Shown: one piece after another, positions 1 to 6,585 of the stretch
Layout: every line of letters begins with the position of its first letter
Position numbering within the stretch: the first letter of the stretch is position 1
From: Syntrophales bacterium
GTDB taxonomy: Bacteria; Desulfobacterota; Syntrophia; Syntrophales; UBA2210
DNA: 17,631 nt
Assembly (NCBI GenBank): GCA_023230565.1
Contig: JALNXD010000056.1
Coordinates: forward strand, 1-17,631
Direction: 5' to 3'
The notes under the pieces: generated by a model
Seen by the model: the letters and a program-made list of their open reading frames with translations, nothing else
What the model was told of the DNA's origin: nothing
The model's database searches: none
Position numbers and translations under genes: made by a program

Positions 1-825
1 AATACCCTCATAGAGCCGGTCACGGAGACTTTGCATATGGCCCATGCTGTGCACAAGATCCCTTGCCGCTATTTCACACGCCTTGCCCAACCCTACGATC
101 CCTGCAACATTTTCGGTTCCGGCCCGCCGGCCCAGTTCCTGCCCCGCACCGTGAAAGAAATTCTCCGGAGCGAGATCTTGGCGAATATATAAGGCACCGA
201 CACCTTTGGGCGCATAAATTTTGTGCCCTGCGATAGATAGCAGATCAACCCCGAGTTGAGATACATCGACGGGTATTTTACCTGATGACTGGGCCGCGTC
301 CGTATGGACCGCAATGCCGCGGGTTCCGGCCAGTTGAGCGATTTTTGCAACTGGCTGCACGGTTCCCACTTCATTGTTTGCATGCATGAGGCTGATCAAT
401 ATGGTATCCGGCCGCAGGCAGCGTTCCATCTCTTTTAAACAGACAATTCCCGATGTATCCACGGCCACTTTTGTTATTTCATACCCTTCATTTTCAAGAT
501 AGCGGCATACTTCCAATACCGCCGGGTGTTCGAAGGCACTCGTGACGATATGCCGCCCCTTATTTTTGAGTGACCGGGCCATGCACTTGACCGCATAATT
601 ATTTGACTCTGTTCCGCCTGACGTAAAAATAATTTCATCCGGGAAGCACCCAATGAATGCTGCGATTTGCCTGCGCGCTTCTTCAACGGCCTGCTTGGGT
701 CTTATGCCATATCGGTGAGAACTCGATGGATTACCGAATTCTTCCTCCAGAAAAGGCCGCATCGCAGCAAAGACTTCAGGATCAATCGGAGTAGTGCCGT
801 TATAATCAAGATAGACAGGGCGAAT
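1..825 (-). CDS. Cysteine desulfurase (NifS/IscS family), C-terminus beyond the window
   Basis: This is a PLP-dependent enzyme that takes sulfur from L-cysteine for Fe-S cluster or other thio-cofactor assembly. The 275 visible codons begin RPVYLDYNGTTPIDPEV, then show GGTESNN (PLP phosphate contact), EHPAV, HANNEVG, HTDAAQ and SIAGHK, whose lysine is the usual PLP Schiff-base residue, followed by GRRAGTENV. The active-site cysteine loop would lie left of the window and cannot be checked. The start is odd: the conserved N-terminus begins at an ATT codon (825-823) seven bases after AGGAGG. No ATG, GTG, TTG or CTG occurs in this frame between the upstream TGA (960-958) and that ATT, while the first internal ATG (762) would delete the conserved YLDYNGTTP strand. 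It is separated by 288 bases from the TetR gene and is probably its own unit. The family assignment is firm; the choice between NifS, IscS and other subtypes is open. Confidence 0.9.
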   Translation of the reverse strand, partial: MRPVYLDYNGTTPIDPEVFAAMRPFLEEEFGNPSSSHRYGIRPKQAVEEARRQIAAFIGCFPDEIIFTSGGTESNNYAVKCMARSLKNKGRHIVTSAFEHPAVLEVCRYLENEGYEITKVAVDTSGIVCLKEMERCLRPDTILISLMHANNEVGTVQPVAKIAQLAGTRGIAVHTDAAQSSGKIPVDVSQLGVDLLSIAGHKIYAPKGVGALYIRQDLAPENFFHGAGQELGRRAGTENVAGIVGLGKACEIAARDLVHSMGHMQSLRDRLYEGI

Positions 826-838
826 CGCTATTCCTCCT

Positions 839-877
839 TCAAGATTGACGATTTCGAAATAAATCCATATGCGGCAT
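839..877 (-). CDS. Possible 12-residue leader peptide upstream of the cysteine desulfurase
   Basis: The ORF ATG...TGA encodes MPHMDLFRNRQS. It has a perfect AGGAGG ribosome site seven bases upstream (890-885). Its TGA (841-839) touches the AGGAGG (838-833) that serves the downstream ATT start, so translation of the two could be coupled. The ORF also contains a perfect 10-base palindrome, ATTTCGAAAT (851-860). It resembles nothing I recognise. A single-base sequencing error linking the two frames is an alternative, but the downstream frame already has its own ribosome site at the family's normal start. Confidence 0.3.
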   Translation of the reverse strand: MPHMDLFRNRQS

Positions 878-907
878 TGCGCTTCCTCCTTCTTTACCGC
901 CGATGCT

Positions 908-913
908 ATTATA
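908..913 (-). promoter_or_regulatory. Candidate -10 element for the cysteine desulfurase
   Basis: A perfect TATAAT lies on the minus strand, placing transcription start near 901, about ten bases before the leader ORF ribosome site. I see no good -35 at the expected distance (GAGAAT at 17 bases), so this promoter would be weak or activator-dependent, or the match may be chance. The rest of the 826-1113 gap shows nothing else convincing. Confidence 0.35.
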
Positions 914-1084
914 CGTCTAAGTTCCCAAAGATTCTCGCGTCTTGCCTCTGGAGCTTTTCACAAAACTGTTTCTAACCGTATTTTTCGGACCTTTGCCGGA
1001 ACATCAAAATTGATTTTAAAAAACGATATGATCCCCTTTTTATCGACCAATCAAGTCTTTGCAAATAGTTCTCCTGCGTTCTCG

Positions 1085-1107
1085 GAAATATAAGAGAAAA
1101 ATATTTC
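1085..1107 (-). repeat. AT-rich inverted repeat just after the TetR stop codon
   Basis: Perfect seven-base arms GAAATAT / ATATTTC flank a nine-base loop, starting six bases beyond the TetR stop. It may mark the 3' end of the five-gene operon. The stem is AT-rich and no clear U-tract follows, so I do not call it an intrinsic terminator. Confidence 0.35.
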
Positions 1108-1113
1108 GTGCAG

Positions 1114-1707
1114 TCAGCGTTTCTTTTCAATAGCCCGCCAGATCATGTCAAAACAGATTCCGGAGTAATCGGTCAATCTCTTTTTCTTTCCTAAGTAAAT
1201 CCACATGTACGTGATACGATGCATAGTACCGTAAAGCAGATCAAACATTAATTCTGCGGGGATCCCTGAATCGAACTTGCCTTGCTCCTGCCCCTCCCGA
1301 AAAAGACCGATTATACGCATGGCAGTATCTTTCTGTTTAAAAGTGACATCAGCCATCCAAGTTTTGAAGGGAACCGTAAGCAATACTATCTTTGCAATGT
1401 CAACATTTTTTTCATAAAAGTCCAAAATAACCCAGATGATTTTACGAAGTTTCTCTTTACAGTCTTCAAGCCCCTGAAGGTGATCGGCCAGTGTCAGGTC
1501 CAACTGAATGATCCATGTATCAACAAAGGAAAACAGGAGCCGCTCTTTATTTTCATAGTACATATAAATCGTGTTGAGCCCGACACCGGCTTTTCCGGCA
1601 ATTGTTCTCATAGTAACACGATGAAAATCATGGGAACTGAAAAGTTCTTTTACCGTCATTTCCAGTTTTGCCTTTGTTTCCGAATCCGGTTCTTTTTTTG
1701 CGGGCAT
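1114..1707 (-). CDS. TetR/AcrR family transcriptional regulator
   Basis: The 197-residue protein has the usual TetR layout: an N-terminal helix-turn-helix at about residues 13-52 (VTMRTIAGKAGVGLNTIYMYYENKE region, with the family's TIYMYYENKERLL ending) and a helical ligand-binding C-terminal half (about 60-190) with no recognisable signature. The ATG follows AGGGGA by three bases, a short spacing, and lies eleven bases after the stop of the CCG protein gene, so it is the last gene of the ferredoxin-AOR operon. It is likely a local repressor whose ligand may be the aldehyde, acid or acyl-CoA handled by the operon; that is inference. Candidate operators are the inverted repeats at 6359-6381 and 6424-6467. 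Family confidence is high, target and ligand unknown. Confidence 0.92.
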   Translation of the reverse strand: MPAKKEPDSETKAKLEMTVKELFSSHDFHRVTMRTIAGKAGVGLNTIYMYYENKERLLFSFVDTWIIQLDLTLADHLQGLEDCKEKLRKIIWVILDFYEKNVDIAKIVLLTVPFKTWMADVTFKQKDTAMRIIGLFREGQEQGKFDSGIPAELMFDLLYGTMHRITYMWIYLGKKKRLTDYSGICFDMIWRAIEKKR

Positions 1708-1718
1708 TTTTCCCCTGC

Positions 1719-2486
1719 CTATAATCCGTATGCAAGCCGGAGCAAGGAAACGGGATGGCGTATTTGCTGTCCCGGAACTTCGGTCATATGCTCAATTTGC
1801 ATTCTGCAGCCGTGACATTCAGTTATTACAAGATCCGGCTTTAGTACATTTATTGCCCGGCCAAGTTCCGCTCCTATCGATATCGAAGCGGAATGATTTT
1901 TCTTTTTCATTCCGAATACACCTCCCATTCCGCAACATCCCCGGTCGATCCATTCAAGCCGCAGGCCCGGTATCATCTGCAGTAGCCTGAGTCTGCCGTC
2001 AATTAAATTATTTTTCAGGCTTTTCAAGTGGCACGGCGCATGATATATCACGCTCATATCGAGAGTGCGAAACCCGGTATTCAGAAGTCCATACTCATGC
2101 AGATGCGCTAAATACTCCATTACATCGTAGGTACGGTCCAAAGTTGCCAGGCATTCAGTCTCGTCACATCCGTGCAACTCATTTAATAAAGAAGGATACT
2201 CCTCTTTTAACATATAGGCGCAACTGGTACAGGGAGCGATGATGTCGCACCCTGCTTCTTTCAGCGATTTCAGATTGCAAGCAGCTTTCTCATGTAACCG
2301 TTTATTATATCCATAGGCCCGTAATGGAAGACCGCAACAGTGCTGCCGGGGATAGCTGACTTCAACAGCGTTATGACGAAGCACTGCGCAGGAATCAAGG
2401 CCTATGGAGGGATCTATAAAATTTATGGTACAGCCGGCAAATAAGGCAGCGTGCGAAGGTGTTTCTCGATACTTGTTATTTCCCAT
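1719..2486 (-). CDS. CCG-domain Fe-S protein (HdrB/GlcF/LutA-like electron transfer subunit)
   Basis: The 255-residue protein has two cysteine-rich CCG modules: Cys19, CCG at 50-52 with Cys86 and Cys89 (CTSC), then CH at 152-153, CCG at 184-186 and Cys224/Cys227 (CHGC). This is the arrangement of heterodisulfide reductase subunit B, glycolate oxidase GlcF and lactate utilisation LutA proteins, in which CCG motifs bind [4Fe-4S]-type clusters used for thiol-disulfide or quinone/flavin-linked electron transfer. I chose the ATG at 2486, which overlaps the end of the LUD protein gene by 11 bases; an in-frame GTG at 2531 would add 15 residues with no homologous look and no ribosome site. Together with the adjacent LUD/dicluster ferredoxin it forms a LutAB-like pair, here probably an electron partner of the oxidoreductase upstream. 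Confidence 0.85.
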   Translation of the reverse strand: MGNNKYRETPSHAALFAGCTINFIDPSIGLDSCAVLRHNAVEVSYPRQHCCGLPLRAYGYNKRLHEKAACNLKSLKEAGCDIIAPCTSCAYMLKEEYPSLLNELHGCDETECLATLDRTYDVMEYLAHLHEYGLLNTGFRTLDMSVIYHAPCHLKSLKNNLIDGRLRLLQMIPGLRLEWIDRGCCGMGGVFGMKKKNHSASISIGAELGRAINVLKPDLVITECHGCRMQIEHMTEVPGQQIRHPVSLLRLAYGL

Positions 2487-3828
2487 GTCCCGATACCTGA
2501 TCTTTGAAAATTTTTTCAAATGTCGGAGCACGAAAAAAGGGAATGTCGCGCCTGCAGCTTATGCCTGTGAATAATTCCGCCAATTTCTTTACAGCCTTAT
2601 TTCTTGAAAATAAATTAGCAACAGGGGCAAAGTAACTTCCCGTTTTTTCAATTTCTTCCATTTTCGACAACAAAAAATCTCTGAAATAATTCAATACATG
2701 ATATTTTTTTTGCAAGATTCGAAGTTTTAAAATCATTCCCGGAAGATCGATATTGACCGGACACACCGTACGGCATACGTTGCACTGCAAGCACAGGTCC
2801 AGAGCCATATTACCCTCTGTCAATTGCAGAAATAAAAGTTCACGGGGACTTAATGCGCTTGATGTATCGAAAAATCTGCTTCCGGGACATTGGTTCATGC
2901 AGGCACGGCATCCAATACACGTCATTAACGGCAAAAAATCACTCTGCATAATTTCTCTGCGGCCGTTATCCATAAGGATTAAAGAAAGCCGGCACTTTGA
3001 TTTATCGTATGGAATCTCGAGAGGATAATCCTCCATACTGGCACTTTCCTCAGAACCAGCACCCGAATCCATCAGCAGAGCCGTCATACCGAAGCAGGCC
3101 ATGCATTTGGCTTGAAACAGCGCCTCCTCCTTAGTGGGAACTACTTTGTCTATGCCTGCAACCAGAAAAACTGATCGACATTCCTCGATTATCTTCTTTA
3201 TATTTTGCCGGTGCTGAATCAATACCACCGAGCCGTCATCTGCCGATATGGCACTGACTCCGATAACCCCCACGATATCTCTCCTTTTTTTCATACCGTC
3301 TCTCGCCCCCGGAGATTTAAGCGGTTCACCCTCAAACGCATTGAAAATTGAAGTAATCGGAATGCGAGGAAGTTGCCAGTAATGAGTAAATTCCTCATTT
3401 TTATGGTGTAAATCGGTGTAATATGACTCAATGATATTCAAACCTGCGGCTGCAAGACAGGTCTTTAATTCTCTCGTGATGACTGCCGATTTATTTATGC
3501 AGATTGATTGCGTGTTTCCGCAGGCTCTTTTTATAATATTGCATGCATCATAAGCTGATGCAGCATAAATGAGAGCCGGCGATCCTCCTTTTTTGAACAG
3601 GCATGATACATTCTGCAAAGATGTTTCCAACTTTTCCAGAGAGGAAACCCGCATTTTTTGCAGGCGCTGGCGCAGTCCGGCTTCATCGACTGTGCGTGTA
3701 TCGGCCGGATCATTGAGTACTTGAGCAGAAAACCTTCGCTTGTGCACCGCTGATGGCTCAATCATAAGAAAAGGAAAATCGTCACAGTCCATTTTTTTGG
3801 AAGCGCCTTCTGATCTTTTATGTATCAA
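2476..3828 (-). CDS. LUD-domain / dicluster ferredoxin fusion protein (LutB-like)
   Basis: The 450-residue protein begins with a LUD (DUF162)-type region at about residues 50-255, including GVIGVSAISADDGSVVL and FLVAGIDKVVPTKEEAL, which are typical of LutB/LutC proteins. A two-cluster ferredoxin segment follows: CIGCRACMNQCP (Cys304, 307, 310, 314) and CLQCNVCRTVCP (Cys346, 349, 352, 356). LutABC oxidises L-lactate, but such modules also serve as electron carriers elsewhere. No separate LutC gene is present, and the neighbours argue for electron transfer to or from the AOR-family enzyme. The start is probably TTG (3828-3826), which overlaps the previous gene's stop in TTGA and has GGAG seven bases upstream; an ATG at 3792 is the alternative and would remove 12 residues. 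Confidence 0.82.
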   Translation of the reverse strand: MIHKRSEGASKKMDCDDFPFLMIEPSAVHKRRFSAQVLNDPADTRTVDEAGLRQRLQKMRVSSLEKLETSLQNVSCLFKKGGSPALIYAASAYDACNIIKRACGNTQSICINKSAVITRELKTCLAAAGLNIIESYYTDLHHKNEEFTHYWQLPRIPITSIFNAFEGEPLKSPGARDGMKKRRDIVGVIGVSAISADDGSVVLIQHRQNIKKIIEECRSVFLVAGIDKVVPTKEEALFQAKCMACFGMTALLMDSGAGSEESASMEDYPLEIPYDKSKCRLSLILMDNGRREIMQSDFLPLMTCIGCRACMNQCPGSRFFDTSSALSPRELLFLQLTEGNMALDLCLQCNVCRTVCPVNIDLPGMILKLRILQKKYHVLNYFRDFLLSKMEEIEKTGSYFAPVANLFSRNKAVKKLAELFTGISCRRDIPFFRAPTFEKIFKDQVSGHGK

Positions 3829-5798
3829 GAACTTTCTCCAAGTCTGACTCTCAGCCGATCGGCCAGATCATTAATCCCCAATTTTGTCAATTGTTCCACA
3901 GTAGGAATCCCGGTTTTGGGATCATACCCTCGTATTCTACAATATTCGTCTCCGATCTCCCTCAGTTTTTTTACATCGACATCGATATAACCGGGTACAA
4001 ATTTGTCTCGAATTTTGTCTTTTTCCGGATATCCTCCTTCCTCAGGCAATACTTCATTATGCGCCATCGCACATAGTACGTTATAGGCGTCAATCATCGT
4101 CCGCGTCCTTTGTACTCCGCCCCTTAAGTCTTCAACCGTGCATTTGACACCTTCAACCGCGCTTATCCAGTCAGCCGTTTCTTCGAAGCCACCTGCACAG
4201 CCGTAATGAATTTCCCGTTCACTGGGCAATTCGCAATGACCGCTCAAATCGCAAATCATATTCTGATCTTCGCTAAGAACCGTGAGTTTCGCCTGTCTGA
4301 TATCATAGACATCGGCATGCCAAAGTTTTCCATCTGCATCATCCCCAAGCCATTTTTTTATGGCTTCATCCGCCCATTGATCTATCATTTCATGAGTCTC
4401 TTCAATGGATTTCCCCGTCCATTCGGCATAAATTTCGACATTTGCATACATATCGAAAGAAAAGGGGTGCGAACTGATATCCCCTGTTCTATAACGGATC
4501 GCTTTTCCCGTTTCACCGAATCCGCGCTGAGTCATATCCTGGAGCGGAAAAGATGTTCTGTTTCTGACCTTTGTGACCCAGTCAAGCAGGTCATACCCCT
4601 TTCCTCCGGCAATTATTTTTGCTGCCTGCCCCAATCCCTGGGCAAACATCTCACCAACACCTTCGCGGGTGCATATCTTCCGTACGATTTCCAATATGGG
4701 TTCTGCGGCATACGTATCCAGCACGATTCCATCGAGGTCAGCCGAAGTAATCAGTCCTTCCTTAAACATGGACATCAACCACAGCACAGCTGCCCATGTG
4801 ACTCCGGACTCAATTCCGTATTTATGCATGCTGTGAGTAACCGCCCACCATATTTTCGGATCCGGAAATCCCGAAAGCATTCCATGATTCGAACAGACGG
4901 CTCCGCCGCCTCCTATACCGGGCATGGAATAGTTAACATGACACTGCAGCGGACAAAAAGAACATCCAAGCGAACCAACCATGTAATTTTTCAGCAGCTC
5001 TTTTGTTTCATCTGTGTACCTGCCGCTTTCCCTCCTTCGCCGGTATTTGTATCCGTCTACGACATGACGTGCAAAACCGCCCTGCTTCCATGTTTCAAAA
5101 TAAATACGACCTCTTCCTTTCGTATAAAAATTCCAGTACTCTTCCCATAAATTCATCGCAGCCGCCGGATTCGCGACCCCCACGCCTTTCGTTCCTCTTA
5201 CCGCTACAGCTTTCAGGTTCTTGTCTCCCATCACCGCTCCGAATCCTCCCCGTGAAGCAGTATTGTCAATATCGTGGAGGATCAGAGCATGAACAATCTT
5301 ATTTTCTCCCGCCCGGCCTATACAGGCTACATGTGCGTCAGGATCTTTAAGTTCTTTTTTAATAGTTTCCTGCGTCTGATATACATCCAATCCCCAGAGG
5401 TGCCGTGCATCGACAAGGCTCACATCATCATTGTAAATGTTGATAAATACGGGATATTCCGACTTGCCTTTGATCAGGATATGGTCATATCCCGCAAATC
5501 GCATTTCCGAAGGCAGCTGCCCTCCCAGACCTGTATGCACAAAGGGATTATTCGGCTGTTCAGGCGTTCTGGAACTGACATTCGCTTTATTGCCGAATAG
5601 GGTTCCGGTTAAAGGGCCTGTACTGAATGCAACAACATTATCGTTATCGAATGCCTTCACTTCAGGCGGCACCAGTTCAGTAACCAGCCTCGCACCCGTC
5701 CCTGCGCAGCCGATATATTCTTTACGGTAACCGGACGCCGATTCCGTTTCAATTTTCCCCATGCTTAAATCTATGTGCAAAATTTTCCCTGAATGCAT
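3825..5798 (-). CDS. Aldehyde:ferredoxin oxidoreductase family tungstoenzyme
   Basis: The 657-residue protein spans the full AOR fold: N-terminal domain with LHIDLS and TGARLVTELVPPEV, STGPLTGT, the pterin-binding stretch FVHTGLGGQLPSEMRFAGYDHILIKGK, GRAGEN and DNTASRGGFGAVMGDKNLKAVAVRG, then the cluster cysteines CSFCPLQC (279, 282, 286) and a late CDLSGHC (fourth ligand probably Cys522). AOR-family enzymes bind tungsten (or Mo) through two pterins plus one [4Fe-4S] cluster and interconvert aldehydes and acids, or in BamB reduce benzoyl-CoA. Residues 294-306 (GIGGGGAVCSNHG) replace the GPEYET-type segment of classical AORs, so the substrate may differ. I chose the ATG at 5798, one base after the ferredoxin stop, with GGGAGG upstream; a longer frame reaching 5825 would overlap the ferredoxin gene. 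Cytoplasmic; partner is the ferredoxin gene just upstream. Confidence 0.9.
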   Translation of the reverse strand: MHSGKILHIDLSMGKIETESASGYRKEYIGCAGTGARLVTELVPPEVKAFDNDNVVAFSTGPLTGTLFGNKANVSSRTPEQPNNPFVHTGLGGQLPSEMRFAGYDHILIKGKSEYPVFINIYNDDVSLVDARHLWGLDVYQTQETIKKELKDPDAHVACIGRAGENKIVHALILHDIDNTASRGGFGAVMGDKNLKAVAVRGTKGVGVANPAAAMNLWEEYWNFYTKGRGRIYFETWKQGGFARHVVDGYKYRRRRESGRYTDETKELLKNYMVGSLGCSFCPLQCHVNYSMPGIGGGGAVCSNHGMLSGFPDPKIWWAVTHSMHKYGIESGVTWAAVLWLMSMFKEGLITSADLDGIVLDTYAAEPILEIVRKICTREGVGEMFAQGLGQAAKIIAGGKGYDLLDWVTKVRNRTSFPLQDMTQRGFGETGKAIRYRTGDISSHPFSFDMYANVEIYAEWTGKSIEETHEMIDQWADEAIKKWLGDDADGKLWHADVYDIRQAKLTVLSEDQNMICDLSGHCELPSEREIHYGCAGGFEETADWISAVEGVKCTVEDLRGGVQRTRTMIDAYNVLCAMAHNEVLPEEGGYPEKDKIRDKFVPGYIDVDVKKLREIGDEYCRIRGYDPKTGIPTVEQLTKLGINDLADRLRVRLGESS

Positions 5799-5799
5799 A

Positions 5800-6285
5800 T
5801 CAGACCTCCCGATTCTGAAGTTCATAAAATTTTGATGACTTCTCTCTGGCTTTCATAGCGCCGGCACGTTCATCCGGCATATATCGAAGGGCCCCGCTGA
5901 AGCAATATTTTGCACATTGAGGTTCTTCACGGCCCTCACAAAGATCACATTTGACAGCAATCCCCTTATCAGATCTTACGGTAATAGCTCCCACAGGGCA
6001 TGCTATTTCACACAATTTACAGCCGATGCATTTTCTTTCATCCACAACAACCGCTCTACGGTCATCGCGGCTTATGGCCGATACAGGGCATACGGACTGA
6101 CAATACGGTTCTTCGCATTGCAGACAGAAAACGGGTATGGTCCGAAGTATTCCATTATTAAAAGTGCGCACTGCATGAATACGCGATTTGTCGGGATTAA
6201 ATTCTCCTTCGTTTACCAGACTGCACACTGCCTCACAAACCCTGCAGCCCGTGCATCTGGATGGATCCAAAATTATTCTTTTCAT
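5800..6285 (-). CDS. Four-cluster 4Fe-4S ferredoxin-like subunit (AOR partner)
   Basis: The 161-residue protein has sixteen cysteines in four sets: 11/14/17/21 (CTGCRVCEAVC), 54/57/62/66 (CLQCEEPYCQSVC), 86/89/92/96 (CIGCKLCEIAC) and 113/116/124/128 (CDLC...CAKYC). This is the DmsB/HycB/YdhY layout holding four [4Fe-4S] clusters, an intramolecular electron wire. First gene of the operon, it ends one base before the AOR gene, so it is almost surely its electron-transfer subunit, as in AOR and BamBC-type complexes. The ATG at 6285 has GGAGG eight bases upstream; an in-frame start at 6324 adds 13 residues not shared with the family. No signal peptide is seen, so it is cytoplasmic. Confidence 0.9.
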   Translation of the reverse strand: MKRIILDPSRCTGCRVCEAVCSLVNEGEFNPDKSRIHAVRTFNNGILRTIPVFCLQCEEPYCQSVCPVSAISRDDRRAVVVDERKCIGCKLCEIACPVGAITVRSDKGIAVKCDLCEGREEPQCAKYCFSGALRYMPDERAGAMKAREKSSKFYELQNREV

Positions 6286-6358
6286 TCCGGCACCTCCATC
6301 ATTCGATAACAGCGTTTTGGACACTTATGGCAAAATTGATATAAGATATTGAAATATT

Positions 6359-6381
6359 TTGATAACATTGTTTTTTATCAA
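6359..6381. promoter_or_regulatory. Inverted repeat, candidate operator for the ferredoxin-AOR operon
   Basis: Perfect seven-base arms TTGATAA (6359-6365) and TTATCAA (6375-6381) are separated by nine bases. It overlaps the -10 of a candidate promoter and ends about 75 bases before the ferredoxin start, a position suited to a repressor. The TetR protein encoded at the end of the operon is the natural candidate to bind it, but that is inference. Confidence 0.4.
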
Positions 6382-6401
6382 CGCTATAAAACGAAAGTCA
6401 A
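6374..6401 (-). promoter_or_regulatory. Candidate sigma-70-type promoter of the ferredoxin-AOR operon
   Basis: On the minus strand TTGACT (6401-6396) is followed after 16 bases by GATAAA (6379-6374), matching five of six and four of six consensus bases. The region is AT-rich. Transcription would start near 6367, about 80 bases before the ferredoxin ATG. Its -10 lies inside the inverted repeat at 6359-6381. Confidence 0.4.
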
Positions 6402-6423
6402 GATTTTATTGAGTTGAAAATCC

Positions 6424-6467
6424 CGGGATGTGAAATTAACTGACAATGTGTATGGAAGAACATCCCG
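6424..6467. repeat. Eight-base inverted repeat upstream of the ferredoxin-AOR operon
   Basis: Perfect arms CGGGATGT (6424-6431) and ACATCCCG (6460-6467) flank 28 bases. It sits about 25 bases upstream of the candidate -35, so it could be a distal regulator site or an RNA hairpin. No protein-coding gene is seen between 6286 and 6585. Confidence 0.3.
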
Positions 6468-6536
6468 CTTAATAATCTGCTCGTACGCGCTCGATTGCGA
6501 GTCCTGGTGCACGCAGATAATTTTGGCTCGCCCGAC

Positions 6537-6570
6537 AAAAAAACTCGATAGGATACATGCGGATCGTGAG
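6537..6570 (-). terminator. Candidate weak intrinsic terminator of the histidine kinase gene
   Basis: Starting 16 bases after the kinase stop on the minus strand, CTC-(two-base bulge)-GAT pairs with ATCGAG across a 13-base loop, then seven T follow (6543-6537). The stem is short, so termination may be partial, but stem plus T-run in this position is the right arrangement. Confidence 0.4.
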
Positions 6571-6585
6571 AGAAAAATGAAAACG

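Noticed and set aside
667..1093. Two plus-strand frames over the cysteine desulfurase start and gap
   Set aside because: No ribosome sites, low-complexity random-looking translation, and the opposite strand carries a conserved gene.
2487..2531. GTG start for the CCG-domain protein
   Set aside because: It would add 15 residues overlapping the LUD gene without a ribosome site; the ATG at 2486 fits the operon junction better.
4206..5150. 314-codon open frame on the plus strand
   Set aside because: It lies wholly opposite the AOR-family gene, whose motifs are continuous; no ribosome site or family resemblance.
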